Shown piece after piece: positions 36,027 through 45,758 of a DNA stretch of 64,000 bases. A model generated the notes under the pieces. The model worked only from the letters and a program-made list of their open reading frames with translations. It had not been told where the DNA came from and made no database searches. Made by a program: the position numbers and the translations under genes. This stretch comes from Oryzias latipes (lineage: Eukaryota; Chordata; Actinopteri; Beloniformes; Adrianichthyidae). The number at the start of each line of letters is the position of its first letter. The first letter of the stretch is position 1. The stretch covers positions 1,487,109 through 1,551,108 of the forward strand of contig NC_019863.2 in the NCBI RefSeq assembly GCF_002234675.1, in the 5' to 3' direction.

Positions 36027-37130
36027 GGTGGCCAAGTGGTGTAAGACACGTTTACATTTAAGACACAACTGCAAAACCCGGTACAAATGAACAAATACTG
36101 AAACACAACAGCAAATCCGGGTGAAAATTACCAAATGCCAAATCACAAAAAGCAACGTTACAAATGACGCAGCTGGCCGGAAAGAGCAAAACACGACAGC
36201 AGCAGACGGAGTTAAAATGAACAAAAGCGAGCAGCTGCCAAACGTAAAGGGAATACCCTTAATACTGGAAGTGACGCAAAAACTTTACCTTCTCAAACAT
36301 TGTTGTGATTTTTACTGTAGTAATACAATTAATACAAAGGTATATTTGCCATTTCAAGTGAAAAAAAAGGTTAGGACACATAAAAGATCTCTGGCTAAAA
36401 AAAAGGTTGGTGGTATTCAAGAAAGAAGTGTTTTAGTACCATTCTTGCTTGTCCACTTTCCATAAACAGTATAATCAAATGTATTCAGTTTTCATAGCAG
36501 TTTACTCACAATCAGATTTAGATCAAGATCCATACAAAATTGTCTATGCAGATTGACATTCTGATCGTTTTTACTGCCGCATTTCCTGCAGATACCTGCC
36601 AAGATATAAGATTTTTGTGACATTTGCATGCAGAGAATTTATGGTATGCATTCCATAACTTTAAAACAAAACAGGTAAATTAAATATTCCCAAACAAGAA
36701 AAGTATAACACTTTTAAATAAGAGAGATATTAGGAATGCTATAAAAAAGTAAACATAAAAATTATTTGTGTCAAAGAAAAATGTGCATGAAATAAGTCTA
36801 TACCCTTTTGTTAGGCTCTGAGCTGAAGACATTTACGTAGTTGGAATGAACTCCAGAGGCTGGAAACAAAAGAATTATATTTGAATTTAGAGTTTAACGG
36901 CAGAAATTCATTAATAATGAAAAAGGTGAATTAGACAGCATTTTAATTGTAATGGAGAACATGAGAAGCTTTAATGTGTTGTTTTTTATGGTTTAAAGTT
37001 TTATATCATATAGTAATTCCACAGCTCACCTCCTAGGGGCGGTAGCGGGTTAGTTTGTTGATGCGCATGCGCAGGGGGATTTTTTTTTCTTTCGTTGGTT
37101 AGTGGCGCGCGCACCTTTCCTCCGTCCAGA
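36027..37130. other. Upstream region of mettl7 copy 1
   Basis: No additional gene recognised. The stretch immediately before the start (about 37020-37130) is CpG-containing (GGCGGTAGCGGG, GATGCGCATGCGCAG), with a NRF1-like GCGCATGCGCA element, and is likely the promoter/5' UTR. Confidence 0.4.
37059..37075. promoter_or_regulatory. NRF1-like site upstream of mettl7 copy 1
   Basis: GATGCGCATGCGCAG is a near-perfect match to the palindromic NRF1 consensus (GCGCATGCGC), about 60 nt before the start codon. Function is inferred. Confidence 0.5.
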
Positions 37131-37625
37131 ATGAGTGTTTTTATCACATTTTGGGCCTCAGTGGTCAATATATTATGCTGCCCTCTTCATTTAATTAAAG
37201 CAGTGGGTTTGTATGAAGGATACAAACGCATCTTTCCTTTCTGCTGCAACCTAATGACAGGAAAGTACAACAAGAAAATGCACGACCAGAAGAAGGAGCT
37301 GTTCCGCAGCCTGTCGGAGTTCGCTCCGTCCCGCGGACCGCTCACTATCCTGGAGGTGGGCTGCGGGACTGGAGCAAACTTTGAGTTCTATCCAGCCGGT
37401 TCCAGAGTGCTGTGCACGGATCCAAACCCCCACTTCCAGAAGTACCTGAAGACCAACATCGAGAAGAACGACCACCTGACCTACGAGCAGTTCGTGGTGG
37501 CCTCTGGGGAGGACCTGGGGTCGTTTGAGGACGAGTCCGTGGACGCGGTGGTCTGCACGCTGGTGCTCTGCTCCGTCCGTGACGTCACAGCCACTCTGCG
37601 GGAGGCCATCCGAGTCCTGCGGCCG
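37131..37625 (+). CDS. mettl7a-like: mettl7 copy 1 exon 1
   Basis: 165 codons from ATGAGTGTTTTT (context AGAATGA) to CGGCCG before GTAAGT. Earlier in-frame codons back to about 37095 lack an ATG. Carries the anchor and the Rossmann-fold half. Confidence 0.93.
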
Positions 37626-39454
37626 GTAAGTCACCAGCGGATCACCAAAGAATCAACAAAAAAAAGAGAGCAAATGATTACTTATTCATAGTCAGGGGTG
37701 CACACAAGATTTCCGGGCTGGTTCTCAATGAGGACCACACTTCTGCTTAAAACAAAATAATCAGTGGTGTTGATTATTCAACACGGACTTTCATTTGAAC
37801 TGAAGAAGGAAATGCAACTAAATGTCAGATCTTAACAACTTGACAACCTTGACCTGCTGCAGCCGCGGTTGACCCGCTGCAGCAACCAACGGAGCTTGCT
37901 TCTCTGACATTTTCTGACGCTTTAATTTAAAAAAAAAAGGATTTTCCTCCCAAAATCTTAAGTGTGCAATATCGCGTCACAACTTTTCATCCAGAGTTTT
38001 TCATAAACCAGCACTCGCACACCTGTGCTGGACTCATGTGCGCTCCTGGTTTCCTGACCCCGGATGCTCTCAGCTTGTATTTGTTTGCTCAGCTGCTGGA
38101 CAGGACGCATGCTTTATAATAACCACTGCTTCCTGTCAGTGTGTGGAACCCCAGACCTCTGCTTAAGTGCTCTTGGTCCCAGATGTCTGCAGGGAAATAC
38201 CTTTAACAATGCTAGAGGAGAAGAGTATTTGTTGTTCATGGGTTTCCTGTCGATCCAACATGAAGAAAACTCTGCAAGAAGCCCCAGATGGACCCCTGAG
38301 GACTTTTGGCCCACTGTGTGTTATCCCTGTTGAGCAGCAGAACCATCTGGGTCACAGAAATAATAATGTTATGACAGACTTCCTCTTCTACTGTCGCAAA
38401 AGCCAGACACACAAGTCTTAAAGAAAGGTTTGCTTTTGCTTGTCTGAGCCAGATCAAGGAGTAGACTGCAGCAGCTGTGGGGGAAAAGATTTTCACATTA
38501 TTGGCATAACTTCCAGATTTGTCGTTGATAAGTTGTCTGAAGACATAACAATTCTTCAACTTGGCAAGAATGCACACAAAATAAAAATGCATTTGATCCC
38601 AACATTGAACTAAGGTTATCCCACCTTTTATTGTATGTTCAAAGGAACTGGAACAAACCTGAAGTGACATTTCAGAGTCAGTCTGTGCTTCACTACATTA
38701 GAAGAAATTACCAGGGGAATCGTTTTGCTATGTTGACAGAAAATAAAATGTTTTTTTCTTCTTGAAACTTCCGTGTCCAAACTCCTTTTAGAAAACAAAA
38801 CTGAAATTTGACTGTGAAACAAAAAAAACAGTTTTTTTGTCTGAATGAAATCTGGTCAAATAATCTGCTTTCTTCAATCATTTGAGTTCTCCAAAACAAT
38901 CTCATAAATGTTATTTGTTATTACAGGTTTTAGTTTCCCAAAGGAAAAGGTGGATTCTTAAAATGTAGTTTTTGCTCACAGAGGTCAGGAGGATTTGGCT
39001 GCAGCTGTTGGCGTGTCAGTGAAAGGTGTACATGTAGGATGACTCAGCAGATTCAGGTCAGGTTTGGAGTAGAAACGTTCTTTTGTGCTGACTTTCTTTG
39101 TCAGGTTTCGTTCTTCTCCTTAAACCTGATCAAATGTCGTCTTGAGTCTTTTCAACTACAGAAATTCTTGCGTTAGTGTTCATGATTTCATTTGGACTGT
39201 ACCATGTGTCTGCCTGACAGGGGGGGGCCTTCTTCTTCCTGGAGCACGTGGTTGCAGATCCCTCCACCTGGACGCACTTCTTCCAGCACGTCATCCAGCC
39301 TCTGTGGTATTACTTTGGGGATGGATGTGCCGTCACGCGGGAGTCATGGAAGAACCTGGAGGAAGTGGGATTCTCTGACCTCAAGCTGAGGCACATTGAG
39401 GCCCCGCTTGCCTTCATCATCAGACCACACATTGTTGGCTATGGCGTCAAATGA
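37131..39454 (+). CDS. mettl7a-like: METTL7/TMT1-like thiol S-methyltransferase, copy 1 (two exons)
   Basis: Exons 37131-37625 and 39221-39454, 243 codons with stop (242 aa; human METTL7A 244). The family are membrane-anchored SAM-dependent methyltransferases of ER and lipid droplets, renamed TMT1 for alkyl-thiol methylation. Seen: an N-terminal hydrophobic anchor (ITFWASVVNILCCPLHLIKA), SAM motif I (LEVGCGTGANFEFYP), the acidic DPNPHFQKYL loop, the VVCTLVLCSV strand, and a C-terminus ending PHIVGYGVK. The exon junction is phase 0 after RVLRP, with GTAAGT donor and CCTGACAG acceptor, as in METTL7A. First of three tandem copies. Much of it is identical to copy 2, suggesting gene conversion. 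Closer assignment to METTL7A than METTL7B is by similarity only. Confidence 0.93.
39221..39454 (+). CDS. mettl7a-like: mettl7 copy 1 exon 2
   Basis: 77 codons plus TGA, starting GGAFFFLEHVVADPS and ending YGVK. A run of seven G follows the acceptor directly. Confidence 0.93.
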   Translation, partial: GGAFFFLEHVVADPSTWTHFFQHVIQPLWYYFGDGCAVTRESWKNLEEVGFSDLKLRHIEAPLAFIIRPHIVGYGVK

Positions 39455-39793
39455 CTTCAGTCTTGTGAGCTGTCTTTGCAGCCTGCGTGGAGGTGTTTAT
39501 TTAACTTTGTCTTCTCATTCTAAGAGATGTGAAAGATCAAAAAAAAAAAGAACTGCAAAAGTTTTTTGCAAAGTTTTGACTTTAAGATAAAGGACCTATA
39601 TCATGCTGAATCAACTTCATTTAGCTTTGACCCTTATGCTATCTTAGATGACCCCCCCCTTCCATTGACGTGTCCCCCCTACCACGACAAAGGTGGATAA
39701 AGGTGGAAAGATTTCATGTAATCCATGGACACCAGTGAAGATCACAAATCATTGAAGAAAAAAGGTTCAGAGCACTGTCTAGTGGGTCTAGAT

Positions 39794-40630
39794 CAGTGTT
39801 TTTCAACCTTTTGTGAGCCATGGCACACTTTAACCTCGACAAAAATCCCACGGCACACCAGCATCCAAAAATTAAAAAACGGAGAAACTTATTGTCTGTA
39901 TTGATCTACAGCCCCTCCACGATCTCACGTGCATTTTTGTGATAATTTTGGCAGAAAAAGCTGGAAGTTGCAGCTGTTTTTCCTAAAAGATGTAATTAAA
40001 GTTAAGCTAGAAGATTTACAAAACTGTTTGATGTGTGTTCGCTGTTGTTTCAAGACATTAAGAGGAGAAACTCATTGTGCGCTGAGACGCTGTCACTTTA
40101 ACCCAATGCATCATGGGAGATGTAGTGCAAAAATCAGCCGACCGCAGACAGACTCTCTTCTCTGACCTTCATTGTTTTGTTCTCTTGTTCCACGGTCTGA
40201 CACCGGATTCTGTGGAAAGCTACACCGCTAAAGACGAGCTTTAGCTGGTATTTTTGTTGGAACTGAGAGACTTTATGAGCTAAATCGGAACAAGGAAGTG
40301 AAGACTTTAACCACTTCTGATTGGTCAGACTGATGACGTGTGATTAAGCCTCCAAGAATGATTGGTGGAGACAGTTAAAGGGGCAGGACTTTCCAGAAAA
40401 CAGAGCTGAAGCTACGGCTAAATCGCGGTACCGCCATTCTTATCAAAATGTCTTTAATAGAATCAAATAAACGCAAAGAAAAAGTATTTTACGATCTTTT
40501 ATATTCCTAACTCCTCAGTGTTTTATCAGGGCCTATTTTGATGAACAGAGAGCTGATATCCTGGAGATGGGAAATGTTTTTAGATCAGTGAATGGATCAT
40601 TTCCCACGGCACACTGGTTGAAAAACACTG
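39794..40630 (-). mobile_element. Non-autonomous hAT element, inverted copy of a head-to-head pair
   Basis: Begins CAGTGTTTTTCAACC and ends GGTTGAAAAACACTG. Internal order is the reverse complement of the element at 31281-32136. Left flank GTCTAGAT. Confidence 0.85.
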
Positions 40631-40638
40631 ATCTAGGG

Positions 40639-41519
40639 CAGTGTTTTTCAACCATCTCCCACGGCACACTAGTGTGCCGTGGGAGATGGTCAAGTGTGCC
40701 GTGGGAAATTGCCCTCATTAACTGATCTAAAAACATTTCCCATCTCCAGGATATCAGCTCTGTGTTCATCCAAACAGGTCCTGATAAAACACTGAGGAGT
40801 TAGGAATATAAAAGATCGTAAAATACTTTTTCTTTGCGTTTATTTGATTCTATTAAAGACATTTTGATAAGAATGACGTACCGCGATTCAGCTGCAACTC
40901 CGGCTGTATTTTGGAAAAGTCCCGCCCCTTTAACTGTCTCCACCAATCATTCTTGGGGAGCTTAATCACATGTCATCAGTCTGACCAATCAGAACTGGTT
41001 AAAGTCTTCACTTCCTTGTCCCGATTTAGCTCGTAAAGTCTCTCAGTTCTAACAAAAATACCAGCTAAAGCTCGTCTTTAGCGGTGTAGCTTCCCACAGA
41101 ATCCGGTATCAGACCGTGGAACAAGTGAACAAAACAAGGAAGATCAGAGACGCGATCTCCGCCGGCCGTTTAATGCACTAGATCTCCCATGATGCATTGG
41201 GTTGTGAGAGTGACAGCGCTCAAGGAGATCTGTTTTTAAACGTCTTGAAATCAACGAACACACATCAAACTGTTTTTACATCTTCTAACTTAACTTTTAT
41301 TACATCTTTTAGAAAAAAAACAGCTGCAGTTTCCAGCTTTTTCTGCAACAATTATCTCAAAAATGCATGTGAGATTGTGGAGGGGCTGTAGATCAATACA
41401 GACTATGAGTTTCTCCGTTTTTTTTTTTTTTTTTTTTTAAATTTTTGGATGCTGGTGTGCCGCGGGATTTTTTTTAAGGTTAAAGTGTGCCGTGGCTCAG
41501 AAAAGGTTGAAAAACACTG
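40639..41519 (+). mobile_element. Non-autonomous hAT element, second copy of the pair
   Basis: Begins CAGTGTTTTTCAACC and ends GGTTGAAAAACACTG, in the same orientation as 31281-32136. Separated from the previous copy by only ATCTAGGG. A perfect 38-bp palindrome lies at 40652-40689 (CCATCTCCCACGGCACACT as one arm). Right flank ATCTAGAT. Confidence 0.85.
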
Positions 41520-41752
41520 ATCTAGATGACCCCACTCCCAATGTTAAAGTACCTAGGATAGCACAAGGGCTAAAGTGTATTTTTATGTTCATTCCTCACT
41601 ATTAACCCAAAGCTGTATTTTGGTAGGAAAATGAACTGTGAAAATAACTAATTTCATAAAAACATTGCTCTTTAGTGTGCCAGCGAATATGTTCATATAT
41701 ATGGATATAGTTTACTATAAAAGGCTCAAGAAAAGCATGATATAGAGCCTTT

Positions 41753-44271
41753 AAATTAGATGGTGTTTTTTACAGAAGCTACTGTTGTCTGTGTGCCTGG
41801 ATGCAGTTTAGCATCCGTGTGATCGCTGTTTATCGGGTCAGGTGTTTGGAACTGAAACATGACCAGATGGCCTGTTTTCCATTTTTACATCACTGATACA
41901 CGTTTGGAGTAAAAGCAGATTACAGAATCTAGTTTAACTCTAAATATTATGTTTTGAAAAAATTATTACTATAAAGATACTTTTCTAGTTAGTGTTTATT
42001 TTAACCTTGTTTCTGTTTGTTTTTCTCTGTCTGTAATAATAAATGGATAAAGCTTAACTCGGTGTTTTAATTGTATTTGCACCCGAGCTTATCTTTATTG
42101 GTATGCTATTACAAATGTTCAAAACCTGAAATTGAAATGTTGACTTTCAAAGACTTTCCACGGCAACCTGACCTGTAAGAAAGTGCCGGCGTTACTGAAA
42201 TGGTCACATGACTTGTGACATCATTTCATTCAGTCCAGCTGAGGCTTCACTGCAGTCTCACTCTTCTCCAATCAGCGCTTGAGGGAAATTTAGTCTGAAC
42301 ACTTTAACAAAACAACAAAGGCTAATGGAGGCTCAGAGCTGCAGGCAAAGAGCCTTTTAAATTGTCAGCATTTTTACAAGATGGAACCACTTTTCAAGGT
42401 CAAAGGTCAGGTAAACTGACTGCTCACATCTAACCGACAGAATGTGTGCCAAGTTTTATGTTTGTAGCTAAAAATGTAAATATTTTTGAAAAACTTGTGA
42501 CCTTTCACAACTTTTAAATTGGTACCCCTGTACCTGTAATGATAATGTTGACTACAATTTGATCCACGCTGTGGGCTGATAAATGTAAGCTCTGGACAGA
42601 AAAGCACCTCAAACCGAGATAAAAAGGAAAAATGATAACAAAGAAGATTATCTGGAGAGAAATGTGTTTTACTGAGCCCTTCTGCACAGAAACTTGGACT
42701 GACACGTATGCAAGTCTGGAGAACTTCCTGTGTCCAGAAGGTGGCGAGCCTGCAGTGTTCAAGAGGAACCTGCAGTCAAACAGGCGCTGAGAGTTTTATA
42801 TAGAATGGTTGGAAAGGGAGGACTGTTCTATTTTTCACACGGTGTATCCAATACAATTTTAAACCAACTCTAACTGAAGTCATCAGACTACAGGAAGGAA
42901 TGACTCAAAATATAATAGCATAACAACCTATAGCTTAACCTTAAGATAGCAGGGTCAATTGTTCAATTTATAAAAATAAAAAATAAGTTGCTTAAAATAC
43001 AGTTTCTTTGGGACTTTCTGTTCCTGTTGGTTTTGCAGGCAGGAAAGGATCTGTGATGAACAATCCACAGAGATCCAAGAGCGTTCAGAAACCGAACATG
43101 AGACCTTTTGATCAGAGGTCTACCTCTGCCCCACAGCCGGCCCTGTCAACGGAGGTAAAGGCTTGGTGCACGGCAGAACGGTGGTCAAACGGGTGAAAAC
43201 TCAAAGTCAGAAGTGTGCAGAAGACCCTTTAAGGAGGAGGAATAGAGGTAGACTCGTGCAGGCGAACAGTAAGAGCACAAGTGATGCATTCACTTTTCTT
43301 ATTGTGAGCTAGACTAGCCCTGTTATTACGCAGATTCTAATCTCTTTTAAATTGGTTTTATTCTTTTATGTTCTCCATGTGCACAGCTCTGTGGGTCTCC
43401 TTGGCAGTGCTCTATGATGATAATGAACTCTGTAATGAACCTTTACCATTGTTGTATACATTTCCCTGTCTGTTCTGAGTCTCATTTGTTGAATATTTTA
43501 TACCTTTGCAACATTTTTTGTAAGCTTTGTTATTTCTCAAAACAAACAAACAAAATCTGCATGAGGATAATCAATGGACGGAAAGCCTGAAGGGCCAAGT
43601 GAAGAGCCGGAATCCTGACAGGATTCTCATCTTGTAAACAGGATTGTGTTGGCTAAAGATTAAACTAATTATTCCCTTTTTAAATAGTTTTTTACAATGA
43701 CATTTAACAACAAGGTGTAAACACAGCATTTTGTCTTGACTGTGAAAAAAGAAAAAAAGTGTCTGAAAACTGTTTTATTAAAAACGTCTGTGTTCCTTAG
43801 AAAACAAAACTTATGAGCAATAGTGTTTTGGTAAATTACAATGAATTAAGGCTGTATTTCGGGGGGGGGGTGTTTTTTTAACTTGCAATGTGTGTTATCG
43901 GTGTTATACTGTTGTTTTTGTGTGTTTGTTGTTTGGTTTGTGTTAGATTGGTGATTATTTTTATAAAGTTGAATAACTACATGGTTTAACTGGTGTTTGT
44001 GTTTACTGTTGTCTCCAACATTCAAGGCGATCTGACAAACACGCTCCGCTGCGCCCCCTGGTGGTGGAGGCGTGAGTCACAGCTGGAAGCGGGATCCAGG
44101 AGTCCACCAAAGGGGGGCGACGCGGATCCACGCCCACTTTCAGTCGGTACAGCCTGTTGGCGGCAGTAACGAGACAAGGGTCATTCAACAACCGTAAAAA
44201 AATAACACGGAAGAACGAATGAGTCGCGCAGAGAGAAGGAGAGAGCACGCGCGCCCACCCACGAGCTGAAG
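41753..44271. other. Intergenic between mettl7 copies 1 and 2
   Basis: No assured gene. A stretch at 43039-43154 is bounded by TTTTGCAG and GTAAAG and is open in one frame; see findings. A G(10) run lies at about 43861-43870. Confidence 0.4.
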
Positions 44272-44384
44272 ATGAGTGTGATGAAGTTTTGGACCGCCGT
44301 GGTCAATGTGCTGTGTTTGCCTCTGCATCTGATCAAAGCGCTGGGTCTGTATGAAGGATACAAACGCGTCATCTTTCCTGACCT

Positions 44385-44771
44385 ATGTGGCTGAGTCGCT
44401 TCACGGAGGCGTACAACAAGATCATGAAGGAGGAGAAGAAGGAGCTGTTCCGCAGCCTGTCGGAGTTCGCTCCGTCCCGCGGACCGCTCACTATCCTGGA
44501 GGTGGGCTGCGGGACTGGAGCAAACTTTGAGTTCTATCCAGCCGGTTCCAGAGTGCTGTGCACGGATCCAAACCCCCACTTCCAGAAGTACCTGAAGACC
44601 AACATCGAGAAGAACGACCACCTGACCTACGAGCAGTTCGTGGTGGCCTCTGGGGAGGACCTGGGGTCGTTTGAGGACGAGTCCGTGGACGCGGTGGTCT
44701 GCACGCTGGTGCTCTGCTCCGTCCGTGACGTCACAGCCACTCTGCGGGAGGCCATCCGAGTCCTGCGGCCG
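44385..44771 (+). CDS. mettl7a-like: mettl7 copy 2 exon 1, in-frame part after the frameshift
   Basis: 129 codons from ATG 44385 with SAM motif LEVGCGTGANFEFYP and VVCTLVLCSV, identical to copy 1 over most of its length. The start context is weak (C at -3, T at +4), so use of this ATG is only a possibility. Confidence 0.6.
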
Positions 44772-45428
44772 GTAAGCTGTCCTGCGTAAAGTTTCATGTT
44801 CAGCCTTGTTTCTGCTCCTTCAGGTGGATTTTTCAAAGATCCAGGATACTTTTAGTTTCATGTCTTTGTCACTTATTGAAAAAACAATCATTATCCTCTA
44901 AAAACTAAAATGTTGAAGGGGAGGGGTGTGATGTGGTTTAATCGTTTACTTTTTTCAATGTTTGGACAAATAAGCAATATTTATGACTAATAAAATATGT
45001 AAAGTTTGTCTGGATCCTCTCTCTCTTTTCTTTGTTATTTTTATTATTTTGAGTAACCTTATCATTTATTGAATTTTCCCAATGTAAGGCATTTCTCTGG
45101 GTTGATTTGATCCAGACATATCAGTGAGGGTTTAATAAAAACTTTTACAGGAGCTCCAAATGCTATTAGCATTACTCCCTATAACCCAGCAGTAATTAAA
45201 ATATGTATTTGTGGGGATTTTTACAGTGCAGATGAAGTAGATAAGAGACTAACGCAGATAACAGAGTTAATTATTAACAAAACAATCACTAGAATAATGT
45301 AGAAGCACTGAGGCAAACACATTTACAACATTTTCACAATGAAGCTTTGTGTGTGTGTCTTGTTTAAGCCTTTATATCTAATGCAGTATTAAATACTAAA
45401 TGTGCATGCCTTTGTGTCTGCCTGACAG

Positions 45429-45662
45429 GGGGGGGCCTTCTTCTTCCTGGAGCACGTGGTTGCAGATCCCTCCACCTGGACGTACTTCTTCCAGCACGTC
45501 ATCCAGCCTCTGTGGTATTACTTTGGGGATGGATGTGCCGTCACGCGGGAAACTTGGAAGTACCTGGACGAAGCGGGATTCTCTGACCTCAAACTGAGAC
45601 ACATTGAGGCCCCAATCGCCCGAATCGTCAAACAGCATGTTGTGGGCTACGGCATTAAATAG
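45429..45662 (+). CDS. mettl7a-like: mettl7 copy 2 exon 2
   Basis: 77 codons plus TAG. GGAFFFLEHVVADPSTWTYF to KQHVVGYGIK. The first half is nearly identical to copy 1; the second half diverges. Confidence 0.85.
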   Translation, partial: GGAFFFLEHVVADPSTWTYFFQHVIQPLWYYFGDGCAVTRETWKYLDEAGFSDLKLRHIEAPIARIVKQHVVGYGIK

Positions 45663-45758
45663 GTTCTTACATTTTAGAAAAACTTCTTCCTTCTATGATC
45701 TGCTTTCACTTGAATATCAGACATATAACGAAAAAAGTGACATGCTGCAGAATGGTTT

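Larger units (their letters stand above)
39631..41569. mobile_element. TTAA-type MITE, copy 3 (split by hAT pair)
   Basis: Left part 39631-39793 (CCCTTATGCTATCTTA...GGGTCTAGAT) and right part 41520-41569 (...TAGGATAGCACAAGGG) together make one MITE. The hAT pair interrupts it at TCTAGAT. Confidence 0.78.
39589..41752. mobile_element. TIR MITE, GGGCCTATATCATGCT family (copy B), outer shell of a nested insertion
   Basis: Left end AAAGGACCTATATCATGCT and right end AGCATGATATAGAGCCTTT match the element at 4360-4977. It is split by the TTAA-type MITE, itself split by two hAT elements. Confidence 0.7.
44272..45662 (+). pseudogene. mettl7a-like: METTL7/TMT1-like methyltransferase, copy 2 (frameshift in exon 1)
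   Basis: Exon 1 44272-44771 (500 nt) and exon 2 45429-45662 (234 nt), with GTAAGC donor and CCTGACAG acceptor. The N-terminus MSVMKFWTAVVNVLCLPLHL reads through YEGYKRVIFPDL, then hits TGA. The family sequence resumes one frame over (MWLSRFTEAYNKIMKEEKKE). A single missing base near 44384 explains this and makes exon 1 one short of a codon multiple. From the methyltransferase fold onward the protein is intact. Either a young pseudogene, an assembly error, or a gene starting at the internal ATG 44385 and lacking the membrane anchor (206 aa). It shares an identical block with copy 1. Confidence 0.85.

Noticed and set aside
37251..37634. 127-codon minus-strand frame opposite mettl7 copy 1 (also at copies 2)
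   Set aside because: Antisense shadow of the conserved methyltransferase exon; no family similarity.
45400..45638. Additional small proteins on either strand at mettl7 copy 2 exon 2
   Set aside because: Alternative-frame readings of the true exon.
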